Translations under genes and position numbers: made by a program
The notes under the pieces: generated by a model
The model's input: only the letters and a program-made list of their open reading frames with translations
What the model was told of the DNA's origin: nothing
The model's database searches: none
Assembly: GCA_002989075.1 (NCBI GenBank)
Contig: PSQN01000016.1
Coordinates: 1,655,346-1,719,345, forward strand
From: Arthonia radiata
Taxonomy: Eukaryota > Ascomycota > Arthoniomycetes > Arthoniales > Arthoniaceae
Direction: 5' to 3'
Length of the DNA stretch: 64,000 bases
Shown: positions 33,866 through 44,676 of the stretch, piece after piece
How positions within the stretch are numbered: position 1 is the stretch's first letter
Layout of the letters: each line of letters starts with the position of its first letter

Positions 33866-36785
33866 ATGCCTCCTCCGCCATCACTCGCCCAAAAGCGGGG
33901 CCCAGCTGGACGTACGTGCCGACCTTTCCCTTACGAACCCCGAGAGAAGCCCAAGAGTCTGAAGAAAAGCACATCATTCGCGTCGATACCGTGGCAGCCT
34001 GCGCACTCCACGCTAATCAGTCAAGATGCGACAGTACCTGAGCCACATCCCAAGAGAAAGACATTGACCGAACGAGCTGGCGAGATTCCTACAAAAAGCG
34101 CTGCCGCACCGCCGAGCTATAAAGCAGTCAATGGAGCTGTCAGATCCACCGTAAATGCTGGCTCACGAAACATGATGTCGTATTCCACGAGCAGTTCAAG
34201 GCAACCCTCAAACTCGTCTCGATCCACGTCAAACTCGTCAGCGTCCAGCATACGGGGACAGTCTGGCAGTACATATCGACCGCAATCTGCCATGAGCTTT
34301 GGGCGTCCTCAATTCACAGGATCAATGGGCTCCATGAGATCTGCCACTTCAATGGAAAATCCTATGACCGCCAGCAACCATCGCAATGGTATAGTCCCAT
34401 TTTCGTCTTCCCCCTCCCCACCACCAGACGGCTTCGTTCAGATGAGAAGACAGCGGCAAAGAAACGCGGAGAACACAAGAAATTGCTCTCCTTACTGGCC
34501 CAGCTCTGGCAGTATTAGACACCGTCCAGGTGCGAAGCCAAACTCGCATAATCCGTTCAGAGACGTGTCGATTACAACTGGAATGGGTCAGCTCTCAATT
34601 GGAGGCAATACAAGATCAAAGACAAGCAGCGAGGCCCAGTGCCCAGAAACTCCGTCTTACCTTCCGAAGCCCGTCTCAAGGGAAGCTCCTTCGACACCCA
34701 CGCCGTCGCAAGAGTCAAGATACGAGGAACAAGACAAGAGAACACTCAACAAGAAGAGGTCCCGCTCGCGCACCTCCCTCTCCCCGAACAAGACCCCTCA
34801 ATTTCTCAACAAGTACTCTAACGTGAAGCTAGCCCCCTTAGACATGGAAAGTCGCTTTGAGGCCATGGACCAGCAACTCTTATCATTCAATGAACAGATG
34901 AAGTCCGTTAGCGACGACCGATCGAAAGTCAACGAAAAGTTGGACTTGTTTCAAATGAGGGGTAAGCCAACATTCATCCCCGTGATTGACTGCATGCTGA
35001 CGAGAGCGTGCACGATTAGTCGACCAACTCAACGTCGTCAAAAGTGAGCTGACTGACAGCAATACTTCGTTGCAAAGAGAGAACGACGATCTGCGAGCGA
35101 AAGTACATTCCACGACGATTGCACTCGAAGACAGTAGAAGGTCGCATTCCCTAGAGCTGGACGACACGCGCAGAAAGCATCGTAATGAGCTGGAAGATTT
35201 GCGGGATGAGCAGCGACGGAAAGAGAGTGCCAGTCGCCGTGATGTTGACGACAAGATGGATAAGTTGAGTCGACGACATGCCTCAGAACTCGCAGACCTA
35301 GAAAGGCAGATGAAGGATGAGATTGACGAGGAAAGATCACAGAGAGTTAAGGAGGTGGAGGAATCTTCTCATCTGCTGAACCAGTACAGACAAAACGCCG
35401 AACAAGATGCCAGCTCCAAGGAGCGCGAGGCGCAGTCAATCAGGTCAGATATTACGCAACTCAATTCGACTATCGAGCAGGAGCGCATTATCAATAACGG
35501 ACTCAAAGGAAAGCTTGCAGAGGCCGCGGCGCAGACTGCACAATTGGAAGCAGACCTTCAAGCTGCACGGGCGAAAGCCCATTTCTTAGAGTCCGACAGC
35601 CAGGCTCAGTCACAGGCCTTTGCTGATCTGAATGCAAGGATGCAAGAAGCCATTGCGTCCGCTACTGAGGCTAATGCAAAGCTGAGGGCGGAAGAGACGT
35701 TGCGCAGGAAACTGCACAATCAGGTTCAAGAGTTGAAAGGTAACATACGTGTGTTTTGCCGTGTTCGACCGTCGCTCGAGAGCGAAGAGGACGCGGCGCG
35801 GATCGCGTTCCCAGATGATACCGAAGACTGCAAGGAAATCGTCGTTACTGGCCCAGAAAAGAAGACGGCAATAGGGAATGATGCGACTAGCAAGCACAAT
35901 TTTGCGTTTGACCGAGTTTTCAGTCCCACAGCCGGCAACAGTTCCATCTTCAATGAAATCAGTCAGTTGGTGCAATCCGCGCTTGATGGCTACAACGTAT
36001 GCATCTTTTGCTATGGCCAGACCGGATCCGGTAAGACATACACAATGTCTTCTGAGGATGGTATGATACCTTTGGCTGTCAAGCAGATATATGATACGGC
36101 ACACGGCTTGGAAGAGAAGGGCTGGAAGTACACCATGGAGGGATCTTTCGTGGAGGTCTACAATGAGAACCTGAACGACCTTCTCGGAAAGGCGGACGAT
36201 ATAGATAAGAAGAAGCTGGAGATTCGCCACGACAAGGAGACATGCAAGACGATCATTACAGATGTGACGACGGAGGTACTCGACTCAGCATCGACCGTGT
36301 CCAATCTGCTGAGCAGAGCATCTGCAAACCGAAGCGTAGCCGCTACCAAGGCTAACAACAGATCATCGCGAAGCCATTCCGTTTTCATACTCAAGCTGAC
36401 CGGCGAGAACTCGATCACGGGAGAGCGCTCCGAAGGCACTCTGAACCTCGTCGATCTGGCCGGCAGCGAAAGACTGGCCCACAGCGCAGCCACTGGAGAC
36501 CGACTCAAGGAGACTCAGAGCATCAACAAAAGTTTGAGTTGCCTCGGAGACGTAATCAGTGCACTTGGCCAAGGCAAAGATGGTGGCCACATTCCATACC
36601 GGAACAGCAAGCTGACATATCTCCTGCAACACTCGCTTGGTGGCAATTCCAAAACGCTCATGTTCGTCATGGTCAGTCCGTTGGCAGCGCATCTTGGTGA
36701 GACCATCACCAGCTTGAAGTTCGCAACCAAGGTGCACAACACGCACATCGGCACTGCGAAAAAGCAGACAAAGGTACGGGACTAG
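33866..36785 (+). CDS. klpA: Kinesin-14, C-terminal motor (KlpA/Kar3 type)
   Basis: Minus-end-directed microtubule motor for spindle organisation. Two exons, 33866-34961 and 35020-36785, give 953 residues. The first in-frame ATG (33866) is used. Residues 1-340 are basic, Ser/Pro-rich and unstructured, the usual non-motor microtubule-binding tail. A long coiled coil covers about 345-600 (RKHRNELEDLRDEQRRKE; NAKLRAEETLRRKLHNQVQE). The neck-motor junction ELKGNIRVFCRVRP at about 605 identifies kinesin-14. The motor is complete: P-loop GQTGSGKT (698-705), switch I NNRSSRSHS, switch II DLAGSE, and HIPYRNSKLTYLLQHSLGGNSKT, ending SPLAAHLGETITSLKFATKV. Nothing needed for ATP hydrolysis appears altered. 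Confidence 0.95.
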
Positions 36786-37192
36786 GGGCTCCCGGATGAG
36801 GGTATCGTGTGGTTCTTAGCGAGGCGTCTTGTTGGACTATGGGTATGGCCCTTGGTAAGCATTGGTCGGCGATTGGGAGTGGGACAGTATCTGTATCTTT
36901 TTTGAGAGTGTTGGGTACCTGAGACTACCTGAGACAGTGCCCTAACGAAGAATGATACCACCGTTACCGAGGAAATACAGTAGCCATCGGTCAAATGGCA
37001 GGCGAGGTCAGAATCACATGTCAAATTCCATCCTTCATCTCATTCTCTCATCTGACTTGCTTCCACTTGGCACGTGGAATTGCGCCAAAAGTCTACAAGC
37101 AATGCCTCGGTGACGTAAAGCTTCGCTGGCATCTAAAAGCCCGATCAGAAGCCTGCGACGGCCTTTCAGTCTGCGACTACATCAAAACGAAC
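36786..37192. other. Intergenic
   Basis: Between the kinesin gene and the Loa1-like gene. No gene is seen. Confidence 0.5.
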
Positions 37193-38502
37193 ATGGAGAA
37201 ATACTCCAAATACCGCGACCAAGGTAAATCACCCCATCTGCGCACACGATCATTACATCAGAATCACAAGTAAGCTCAGAATAGCTGACGATCTCACAAC
37301 AGGAACTGGCATCGCGCCCTTCTTCCCGATACCTCCGCCATCCGTTGGCTATTATCTACCTCTCCATATCCTGCTTGTGGCTATCCGTATACCGCTTCTG
37401 CTGAGTGTGGGCCTGACGTACTTCATCGCGATACAATGGCTGCCTGTGGGGTCTTTGATACGCAAGGCGGCGCTTTGGACGCTGCTGGGCATACCGGGCA
37501 TTTGGTGGGTCGACTTGCAAGGTAAGCACCGCATGTCTGAATCTTGATGCGACACATAGTCACGAGCGTTATGCTGACTTTAACGTCTAGTCGACGGCGT
37601 GAAGCGAGGGTACGTAAAACAAAAGAAAAAGCAAGCATTCAATGACAGACTCCCTAACAGCGCTAAACAGCAACCTTAGTAGAGCGTCCAACCAACTCCC
37701 CGGACCGGGCTCAATCATTGTCTCGTCGTCAACATCGCCTCTCGACGCTCTTTACCTCGCAGCGATCTTCGACCCGGTCTTTACACGATGTTACACCTTC
37801 TCGCGACGGCTACAACCCGTATCGCTCCTCGCAGCTATGGCGCAAGCCGTCTCGCCTGCGTCGCTGTTGGGCGCGCCCACTGCATCACAGTCACAGAGCA
37901 ATGCAGAGCTCATCAGCATTCCACAGTTGGTGAAGAGAAATCCCAACCGCATCATCGTCGTGTTCGCCGAGTCCACAACTACGAACGGCCGCGGCATTCT
38001 TCCTCTTTCACCGTGTCTGGCCAGCACACCTGAATCGATCTCCGTCTTCCCGACCAGTCTCCGCTACAACCCAGCAGATGTCACGACGCCCGTGCCGGGT
38101 TGGCGCGCAACATGGCGCTTCTTCTGGAACCTGTGTAGCTCGCCCACCCACACCATTCGCGTACGCATTGCGGAGCCGCTGCGCAACACTCCAACGACTG
38201 CGAATGGCAATGGTGTGGCTAAGACGACAGCAGCGCAACCCAACTCTTACGCGACGAACTTCTTCGATCAGTTTCAGAGGGAGACGAAGGCCGCGGCGGA
38301 TGAGACGACAGCGGGAAGAGGAGTCATGGCGGGCTCGAGGGATGAGGTGGATGATAGTCGGCCATTGAGCGCTGAGGATCGCAAGCTGCTGGATAGGATT
38401 GGGGAGTCATTGGCACGTCTAGGGCGCGTGAAGCGAGTTGCGCTGAACGTGAAGGACAAGGCGGACTTTGTGCGGTTGTGGAGGAAGCGTGGCAGAGCTT
38501 AG
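37193..38502 (+). CDS. Loa1/Vps66-like lysophospholipid acyltransferase
   Basis: Resembles the yeast Loa1 (Vps66) group of ER/lipid-droplet lysophosphatidic acid acyltransferases. Four exons, 37193-37223, 37303-37521, 37591-37609 and 37671-38502, give 366 residues. The third exon is only 19 nt (VDGVKR plus part of a Gly codon). An N-terminal hydrophilic segment precedes membrane helices (YYLPLHILLVAIRIPLLLSV). The acyltransferase block reads LPGPGSIIVSSSTSPLDALYLAAIFDPVF. The family box Hx4D is altered: the site before TSPLD is Ser, not His. NPNRIIVVFAESTTTNGRGIL matches the second block (FPEGTTTNGR in relatives). The C-terminus is charged. The change at the His site appears to be a trait of this fungal subgroup, but I cannot confirm that. 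Confidence 0.82.
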
Positions 38503-39019
38503 GAAGCGATGCGCGAGAGGGGTGAGGTGTCGTTCAATATGATAGTGAAAAAGCAAAAGCACACTGTTCTGCACCGATCGTTCGAAAATCAGTCCCTTCA
38601 TCCATCGACCTCGTCCAGAACCTTTCCAATGGCTGGCTAGCGCACGTGTCGCCAAGTGAACCGTGAACACTGCCCGCCTCCCGCACATGCGACGCGCATG
38701 ACGCCCAATTCTGCAGCTGTCGTCTCTCCCGATTCTTTCCATCCCGCTTCCGCTACTGTCATCCGCCAACTGTCCTTGTTTACGATCTCAACGTTGATTA
38801 TGTACTGACCGTACACTCCGCAGCACTAGATCAACATCCGTGTGCGACTCCAGAACTTGGCAGAACACCGCCTCGACCCCACCAAGGCCTCCATCTCAAG
38901 ACTCGACACAGAGCGACCTCCCACCAGTGCGTCATTCCTCAACACCCTCAACACAGTCGCACGGGAGAAAGACTCGGCGCATCACTTGCTCCCACGCCCT
39001 CCATCACACACACAGAGCC
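38503..39019. other. Intergenic
   Basis: The GNAT reading frame is open back to 38840 but lacks an ATG before 39020. No separate gene is seen. Confidence 0.45.
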
Positions 39020-40114
39020 ATGGCCCCCAAATCCCCCACGCCCAACGCCGACGACCTCCCTCCGCTCTCCCCGCAACCAGACCACGACACCATCGTCCAG
39101 TCCCCCTCCCCCGCCGACCCCAACAGCGACGACTCCATCATCCGCTCCGTCGCGACCGGCCAAATCGCAGGCGACCTCGCCGGCGACAAGCCCCTCGCGC
39201 CCTCGAACAACGAAAACGACACTCCCTCCTCCCCCGGCCACTCCCGCCAGAGTACCACAATGCGCGGGGGCCCCTCCTCCGGCTCCGCGCTCTCCGTCCT
39301 CGACCTCCTACGCGGCCGCGGCGTCCTCCCAGCAGACTCCTCAGACGACGAAGACGACGACGAAGAAATGGCCAACTCCTCCTTCGGCATGGGCGGCGGC
39401 GCAGGCCGCAGCATGGGCATGCCCTTGTCCGCGCTGCGCGGGACCGGCGGCCACACGAGCGCGGACATGCCGGCGACGCTGCGGCAGCTGCATCCCTTCT
39501 CCTCAATCCTTGGGCCGGCGGACGTGGAGAGCTGCGTCGCGCTGGAGGAGTCCGTGTTTCCGGAGGGCCAGGCCGCGAGCAGGGAGAAGATTAGGTATCG
39601 GCTGCATACGTGTGGGGAACTGTCGTTGGGGATTTTCAGCAGTCAGGAGGTAGGTGGAGAGGGGTTGAGCTGTAAGACGGGGGGTTGTGCGAATCTGGTT
39701 GAGACGACAGGGGACGGGCGGAGAGCGGTGATGGTTGCAGCGTGCGTGGGGACGAAGACGCAGAATAGCGTCGTGCAGGAGGAGGACATGTCCTTGCCTT
39801 CAGACACGCCAACGGATAAGAAACACGGGCACGACGAGGCGGGGCGGACGATCGCGCTGCACTCGCTGGCGGTGGTGCCGGAGTACCAGAAGCTGGGGAT
39901 TGGGAAGATCCTGATGAAGGCGTATATCTCGCGGGTGATGGAGGCGGACGTGGCGGACCGGATTGCGATTCTGACGTACCAACGGTTGATGCCGTTTTAC
40001 GCGAAGCTGGGGTTTGAGGATCGTGGGAAGAGTGGGGTGACGTATGGAGGGGGCGGGTGGGTGAATATGGTGCTGGAGTTCGAGGGGTTGAGGAAGAAGG
40101 GGGAGGATGATTGA
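39020..40114 (+). CDS. GNAT N-acetyltransferase, arylalkylamine/polyamine type
   Basis: Acetyl-CoA dependent amine acetyltransferase of the AANAT group (yeast Paa1-like). A single exon of 364 residues starts at the first ATG, 39020. Residues 1-150 are disordered, rich in Pro, Ser and Asp, with an acidic run (DSSDDEDDDEE). The GNAT domain starts near 155: LRQLHPFSSILGPADVESCVALEESVFPE, then REKIRYRLHTCGELSLGIF. Motif A is HSLAVVPEYQKLGIGKIL, with the QxxGxG acetyl-CoA loop. ADRIAILTYQRLMPFYAKLGFEDRGKS matches motif B. The AANAT-type His before SLAV is present. The long disordered N-terminus is typical of the fungal form. The high GC content of this gene creates several long false frames on other frames and on the other strand. 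Confidence 0.88.
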   Translation: MAPKSPTPNADDLPPLSPQPDHDTIVQSPSPADPNSDDSIIRSVATGQIAGDLAGDKPLAPSNNENDTPSSPGHSRQSTTMRGGPSSGSALSVLDLLRGRGVLPADSSDDEDDDEEMANSSFGMGGGAGRSMGMPLSALRGTGGHTSADMPATLRQLHPFSSILGPADVESCVALEESVFPEGQAASREKIRYRLHTCGELSLGIFSSQEVGGEGLSCKTGGCANLVETTGDGRRAVMVAACVGTKTQNSVVQEEDMSLPSDTPTDKKHGHDEAGRTIALHSLAVVPEYQKLGIGKILMKAYISRVMEADVADRIAILTYQRLMPFYAKLGFEDRGKSGVTYGGGGWVNMVLEFEGLRKKGEDD

Positions 40115-40608
40115 GCGGCGGAGCAAGAGGCTTTGTTGCGCTTGAAAAGGTACTCGCACTCCGAGCACGGGGTCGACAGCGACTGGCACTGATCAAGAGT
40201 GCCTCGAGGTTGGTTGATTGAGGCGGGCATGCTGGGAAACGAGTGTGGAGGCAGCTACGATGTGACGAGCGACGGTGATGACAAGAACGTATAGGATGTG
40301 ACAGAGTTCATGAAGCCTGTTGGCTATACAGGCAAGTCAGGGACTTGCTGCTCCGCGAGGAGCTGCCACTTTGTCATTGGTGCTTGCAGTTGCGCTCTTC
40401 AAGGCGAGCGGCGCTGAGCACTTGGTTCAATTCTGCGGCGCCAAACGACAAATGAAAGCCACTGGGTGGGTTAGACTGGAAGGGAGCGCCTGAAGATTTG
40501 ATGACCAGCATCTTACTATATATCATATACCTCTGAATGAATATGACCTGATATAAAACGCCTCCCATGCAGTTCGTAATCTTCGTCTCATCATTGCCAC
40601 GGCGATGT
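40115..40608. other. Intergenic, convergent 3' ends
   Basis: Between the GNAT and lipase stop codons. It holds an AT-rich patch near 40510-40560. No gene is seen. Confidence 0.5.
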
Positions 40609-42303
40609 TCATCGCACACCACCCGCGGTCACAGCATCCACGGCCAGCTTCTCCACCCTTTCCGCATACACCCTCATCGCATGCATCATCGGATCTCCAA
40701 AGACAGCGCCTCTCAACATCTCATCATCAATCGTACAGGCCTCAATCCTCTCATCGTTTTCCCCCATGCCCGTAACCCCATTCATGTTCCCATCAATCTT
40801 CCCCACTCCACCCCTCAGATTCGGCGAACTCCTCTTAAACAACGCCCTCTTCTGCACAACCCCACCGCCACCCACTACCCTTTGCCCCGCCGCCCTCGGC
40901 CTCAACAACACAACCCTCCCCGCACAACTCAAAGTCCCGACGGGCACCGGCCACGCCACACCACTCCCCTCAGGCGGCGGCGCCGTATACAAACACAGCA
41001 GACTCTTCACATACTCCCGATCGGCCCTCGCCACGGGATCTCCCTCATTCACGAACCCCAGAAACAAACTCTTCTCCAGCCGCCGATTCCCCTTCTGCTC
41101 TGGCCTCTGCAGCGGCAACAACGTCACAGGCGGCGCGCCGAACGTGATGCAATGCACCCTTTTGAACCTGCCCGCCGCGTCCGTGAGCTCGCTGCGCACG
41201 TCCGAGCCCTGGACGTAGGTCGCCATCACGTGCATGTACAAGAGAGCGGCGACGGCACCGCCCGCTGAATGACCTGTTAATACGAGGCTCGCCTTTTCTC
41301 TCCCGGGTTTCTCAGCGAGCAGGCGCTGCAGTTCTCTTGCGATTTGCTGCGCCATCTGACGCGCCACGGCTAGGAAACCCGCATGACACAGATTGCCCGC
41401 GTCAGCGAGGAAGCCAGCAGGTGACGTAGGCGCTTGTCTAGCGTTGACGGCCCAATCCATGAAAGTGCTGGAGCCGCGGATGGCGATGAGGACGACGGGG
41501 GAGGTGGCGGTGTCGTGGGTTGCGGTGGCGATGGTCATGGCTTTTGTGCCGGCGAGGAAGGAGGCGGGGTAGGTGTTGTAAGTTGAGATTGTGGAGGGGG
41601 CGCGGTGGGGGATGACTGCGTTGGAGGTGGGTTGGGCGGTGTGTGTGGGTTTTGTGGGTGTGGGCGAGTAGACGGAGAGGGAGTGCCGGCCGGCGAGGCA
41701 GAGGAGTGGGTAGGTCGGGAGATAGAGTTTCAGAGGTGGGAGCTGTGGTGGAAGCCGTGCGTTGGCGTAGAGCCAGACGCGGTCGAAGTGCGAGGAGGTG
41801 GGAAGTTTGCTTGTTGGGTCGCGGGTGGTCGTAGTGGTGGTTGTGAGTTGGAGAGGGTGGCGGGGTGGCAGGGGTGGTGCGTCTGGGGCTTGTGTGCGGT
41901 AGTTTGTGGGTTCTGAGTGTGGTTCTCTGCCGGCGTCGAGAGACGTGAGGACGTTGTTCATGCGATCTGAGATGCGGTCTGCAAGCGCTGCGCTTTGGTT
42001 CATGTATTCGACTCTTCTGCTGGTGGCAGCCGGCGACTCGCGAGGTTGGCTGCTGCGAGGGCGATGAGGGAGTTTCGGGGGCTTCGAGGGCGCTGCGAGG
42101 AGATTTGGCGTCGATACGGAGATGAGCTGCTTCTTCGATGGTTTCATAGCCGGCTTGGGCTTGGGGTTTGACGTCCGTCCAGCCTGCGTTAACACAACTT
42201 GGCTTTGCTTTTGGAGCAGCTGTCTTTCCTTCTCTTTACGATCGTGTTCCTTCTTTGCCAGCGCATGCTGCTTTTGCTCTGGTCCTCGGAGCTTGAACCA
42301 CAT
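40609..42303 (-). CDS. Class 3 lipase-like alpha/beta hydrolase, intracellular
   Basis: Single exon of 564 residues. The N-terminus (residues 1-60) is a charged helix (KKEHDRKEKERQLLQKQ) without a signal peptide, so an intracellular or membrane-peripheral role is likely. Pro/Ser/Thr-rich linkers follow. The lipase domain begins near 180 (DRVWLYANARLPPQLPPLKL); VVLIAIRGSSTFMDWAVNA contains the oxyanion strand. The nucleophile elbow is LVLTGHSAGGAVAALL (GxSxG). The catalytic Asp is likely in FGFVNEGDPVARAD, as in fungal class 3 lipases. The His may be in the C-terminal MHAMRVYAERVEKL region. The likely substrate is mono- or diacylglycerol or a phospholipid, which the sequence does not show. Confidence 0.88.
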   Translation of the reverse strand: MWFKLRGPEQKQHALAKKEHDRKEKERQLLQKQSQVVLTQAGRTSNPKPKPAMKPSKKQLISVSTPNLLAAPSKPPKLPHRPRSSQPRESPAATSRRVEYMNQSAALADRISDRMNNVLTSLDAGREPHSEPTNYRTQAPDAPPLPPRHPLQLTTTTTTTRDPTSKLPTSSHFDRVWLYANARLPPQLPPLKLYLPTYPLLCLAGRHSLSVYSPTPTKPTHTAQPTSNAVIPHRAPSTISTYNTYPASFLAGTKAMTIATATHDTATSPVVLIAIRGSSTFMDWAVNARQAPTSPAGFLADAGNLCHAGFLAVARQMAQQIARELQRLLAEKPGREKASLVLTGHSAGGAVAALLYMHVMATYVQGSDVRSELTDAAGRFKRVHCITFGAPPVTLLPLQRPEQKGNRRLEKSLFLGFVNEGDPVARADREYVKSLLCLYTAPPPEGSGVAWPVPVGTLSCAGRVVLLRPRAAGQRVVGGGGVVQKRALFKRSSPNLRGGVGKIDGNMNGVTGMGENDERIEACTIDDEMLRGAVFGDPMMHAMRVYAERVEKLAVDAVTAGGVR

Positions 42304-42902
42304 GTTGATATCCGATTGCCTGTATAGCTATACACGACTACAGCTTGCATCTCAACTTTTGTCCTCATGTGTCGGGCCGGCCTACACCTACTCATTCATG
42401 GATCCACCGGCGGAGTCGTAGTAGTATTACAGGCGACAGCAATACATTTCAATTGCGCGCGTTACAGTTCTGGAAGGGCAAACGATGGAAAGGCAAATAT
42501 ATGTCAATCGGTAGGAGCGCTTCGCACACCACAGCCACCATTCGGTGGATGTTGCATCTCACAGGGATTGCCTGCCGCTTTCCCGGCTCGGTAGCGTTCA
42601 GTAGCGGGTTGAAAACGTATGGTGGAATCCGCTGCACACGTAGTCAATCTCGGTCGGTCTGAAATTGCACGATCTTTGAGAAACGCGCATTCGCGAGTGC
42701 TTGACCAAGAACGCTGGCGTCCACGAGAAGCTAGCTTCACATCTCGGATCAACGCTTTTTCCGTCTATTCCTCAGAAACGCGTGAGAGATCCAAGCATGT
42801 CCCATTGACGCTTTCATGACTTGCGCTCTGGCTTTATTGAAGCATTCCTGTCAGTTTCCCGATATCGCATGAGCGTGTTGGCAGAGACATCGACGTAGTT
42901 CA
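42304..42902. other. Intergenic with one copy of a dispersed repeat
   Basis: 599 nt upstream of the lipase (minus strand) and downstream of the orphan gene. It holds the repeat copy at 42712-42763 and otherwise nothing recognisable. Confidence 0.5.
42712..42763. repeat. Dispersed repeat, copy 1
   Basis: Starts cgctggcgtccac and ends ctttttccg. It matches 44441-44492 at 38 of 52 positions without gaps, and weaker similarity continues about 20 nt further. The two copies flank the orphan gene at 42903-43427. Confidence 0.5.
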
Positions 42903-43427
42903 TCACCACTTCAATTTCCACCACAGATTGAACGACCGGCCTTTCAAAAACGCAATCAATTGGTTCAACCGTTCAACGACGCGGCCGATCTGCATCTCAA
43001 AGATTCGGTTGCCGTGATCATTAATGAGCGGGTCCTGTATAGTTCCAAGGTCATCCTGATGTAGACGGTCTCGTGCGTCGGAGATCCTGTCCCGCTGGTT
43101 GTTGAAGAAGTCGTGGGCTGCAGTACCCCTGAAGCCCTGGTTTCCGCCTCCAATTATGTCCATGATGACAGCAAGCAAGTCCGCTGCAACTGTGCCATTT
43201 GGCCCGCCCCTTCGGACTAGCCACTCCAGAGCGGGCTGTACAGCTTCTGCCTCACCGAGAAGGTTGCGTGCGTATTGCTCTGCCCATCGCCCATTCATCC
43301 CAAGCCATCCAACTTCACCTACCACTGATGCGCCGGTGATGGCCCATGTTATTGGGCCACCGGCGATAGCGGGGGCTCGTAGAAGCACCCTGGCCGCGGT
43401 CTTTGCGAGGAACCCGCCCCAACTCAT
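42903..43427 (-). CDS. Orphan-like protein of 174 residues, unknown function
   Basis: Not recognised. A single exon starts at an ATG (43427). Residues 1-45 are hydrophobic with Ala, Gly and Ile (LLRAPAIAGGPITWAITGASVVGEVGWL) and could insert into a membrane; this is not a classical secretion signal because of Lys9 and Arg14. The middle is helical and charged (RWAEQYARNLLGEAEAVQPALEWLVRRGG); a basic/acidic stretch follows (QRDRISDARDRLHQDD), and the C-terminus is basic and aromatic (FNLWWKLKW). The gene is set between two copies of a dispersed repeat in a gene-poor 2 kb, which suggests a young or mobile orphan gene. The continuous frame and coherent composition support coding. Confidence 0.55.
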   Translation of the reverse strand: MSWGGFLAKTAARVLLRAPAIAGGPITWAITGASVVGEVGWLGMNGRWAEQYARNLLGEAEAVQPALEWLVRRGGPNGTVAADLLAVIMDIIGGGNQGFRGTAAHDFFNNQRDRISDARDRLHQDDLGTIQDPLINDHGNRIFEMQIGRVVERLNQLIAFLKGRSFNLWWKLKW

Positions 43428-44676
43428 GGCAATGTCCTACGAAGGATATCTGTCAGCATTTCTCGGCGTGTGTCTGCATATCACCGTGAAGCTACGTATA
43501 GCGTCACTTGGTGTGGGATCGATTTATGTACCTCGAACGTGTCGTTATGAGCAGACGTTCGAACTTGCGTCGCCGAGGAACCAGCCGCCACTCGCAACTC
43601 TCGATGTTATACCAAGCTGTTGAATCGGTACCTCTCTGAACTTCACGGCTCAATGGTCGTCAAGGGCGCACCTAAATAGTACTAGATGTTTGCTGACCAT
43701 GCAAGGCTAGAAGCGGCCGAGATGGATCACCGATGACGGCCGTGCACGAATATATCTAGGCGTCTTCAACCAAGGACTGGAAGGGTCTATGAGCAGTAAG
43801 AGTGCATGGTGTGACAAGTTCGCGCCCAACACGTTTGCAGCAATCGCGGTAACTGCAGCGTTCCGCTCTGCTAGTCACTTTGCCGACATACAGGCACCGT
43901 ACTTGCCAATGATATTCAAGGAAAGGCGCATGGAATGATACGAGCCATCCGAGCCTTGCGGTGGCGTCGATCCCAGGTGAGAAGAAGTAGTAATTGTAGT
44001 AAAACTCATTGCGTCCGCCAGCCACGAGCATCATTTCTTTGAAGTCCCGTCAGCCTAATGAGGCCGTGTCTGGACAGCTTTCCTGAAGTCTTAGCATGAT
44101 GCCTCTTTACTGGAGAAACACACCAGTGAATGGCGGCAGGAGAATATGTTGAGACAGTGTCTAGACCCGCCAAATCGGGCACTCCTTCACACGAAGAGAG
44201 GAAATGGCTTGCAGATGCAGTGGGTTACTGTTGAGCTACCCTCCCAAGGCGATAAGCCTTGTACGCAAGGCTGTGGCTGCACACAACAAAGAGGGAACCC
44301 TTTAATGCTAGCGCTGACGAAAGCTCAGCTCCTTGAAATCCTTTGGAGCCACTACAATCGCAGTCGCTTTCACGTTATGCGCCTCAAGCCCTTCTCAGTC
44401 ACTCCGTTGAGTTGTCGTATGCGCAACAGCATATCCCGCGCGCTAGCGTCCACATAGAGCTAGCTTAAAGATTCGGATCAATATCTTTTCCGCTTCATAC
44501 GACAGAATGCACACAGCTCCTCAGCCATCCACGCTCAAAAGTTGCATTCACTCGCATTCGACTCGGAGAAAAAATCGAGGTCGGGGCGCAGGCCAGTGTA
44601 GTAAGCACATATTAGATAATGCCCGTAGTGAGGAGAGCCAGATCTGAGCGACGACTCTCAGACCAGGCGCTAGCCG
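43428..44676. other. Gene-poor 1.25 kb with second repeat copy
   Basis: Short frames only; the best, 43756-44034 minus, has no recognisable motif. It holds the second copy of the dispersed repeat at 44441-44492. Confidence 0.5.
44441..44492. repeat. Dispersed repeat, copy 2
   Basis: Starts cgctagcgtccac and ends tcttttccg; same orientation as 42712-42763, with 38 of 52 identical positions. Confidence 0.5.

Noticed and set aside
38842-39594. 250-codon Arg/Pro-rich frame overlapping the GNAT gene
   Set aside because: Second-frame shadow in high-GC DNA; the GNAT frame carries the conserved motifs.
39650-39710. Possible intron inside the GNAT gene (gtaggt...gacag)
   Set aside because: It would be 61 nt and shift the frame; the unspliced frame is continuous and reads into motif A.
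40567-41268. 233-codon plus-strand frame across the lipase gene
   Set aside because: Antisense of the class 3 lipase; His/Pro-rich with no motif.
43756-44034. 92-codon minus-strand frame with aromatic N-terminus
   Set aside because: No motif, no clear intron partner, and it sits in the gene-poor repeat tract; not enough to call a gene.
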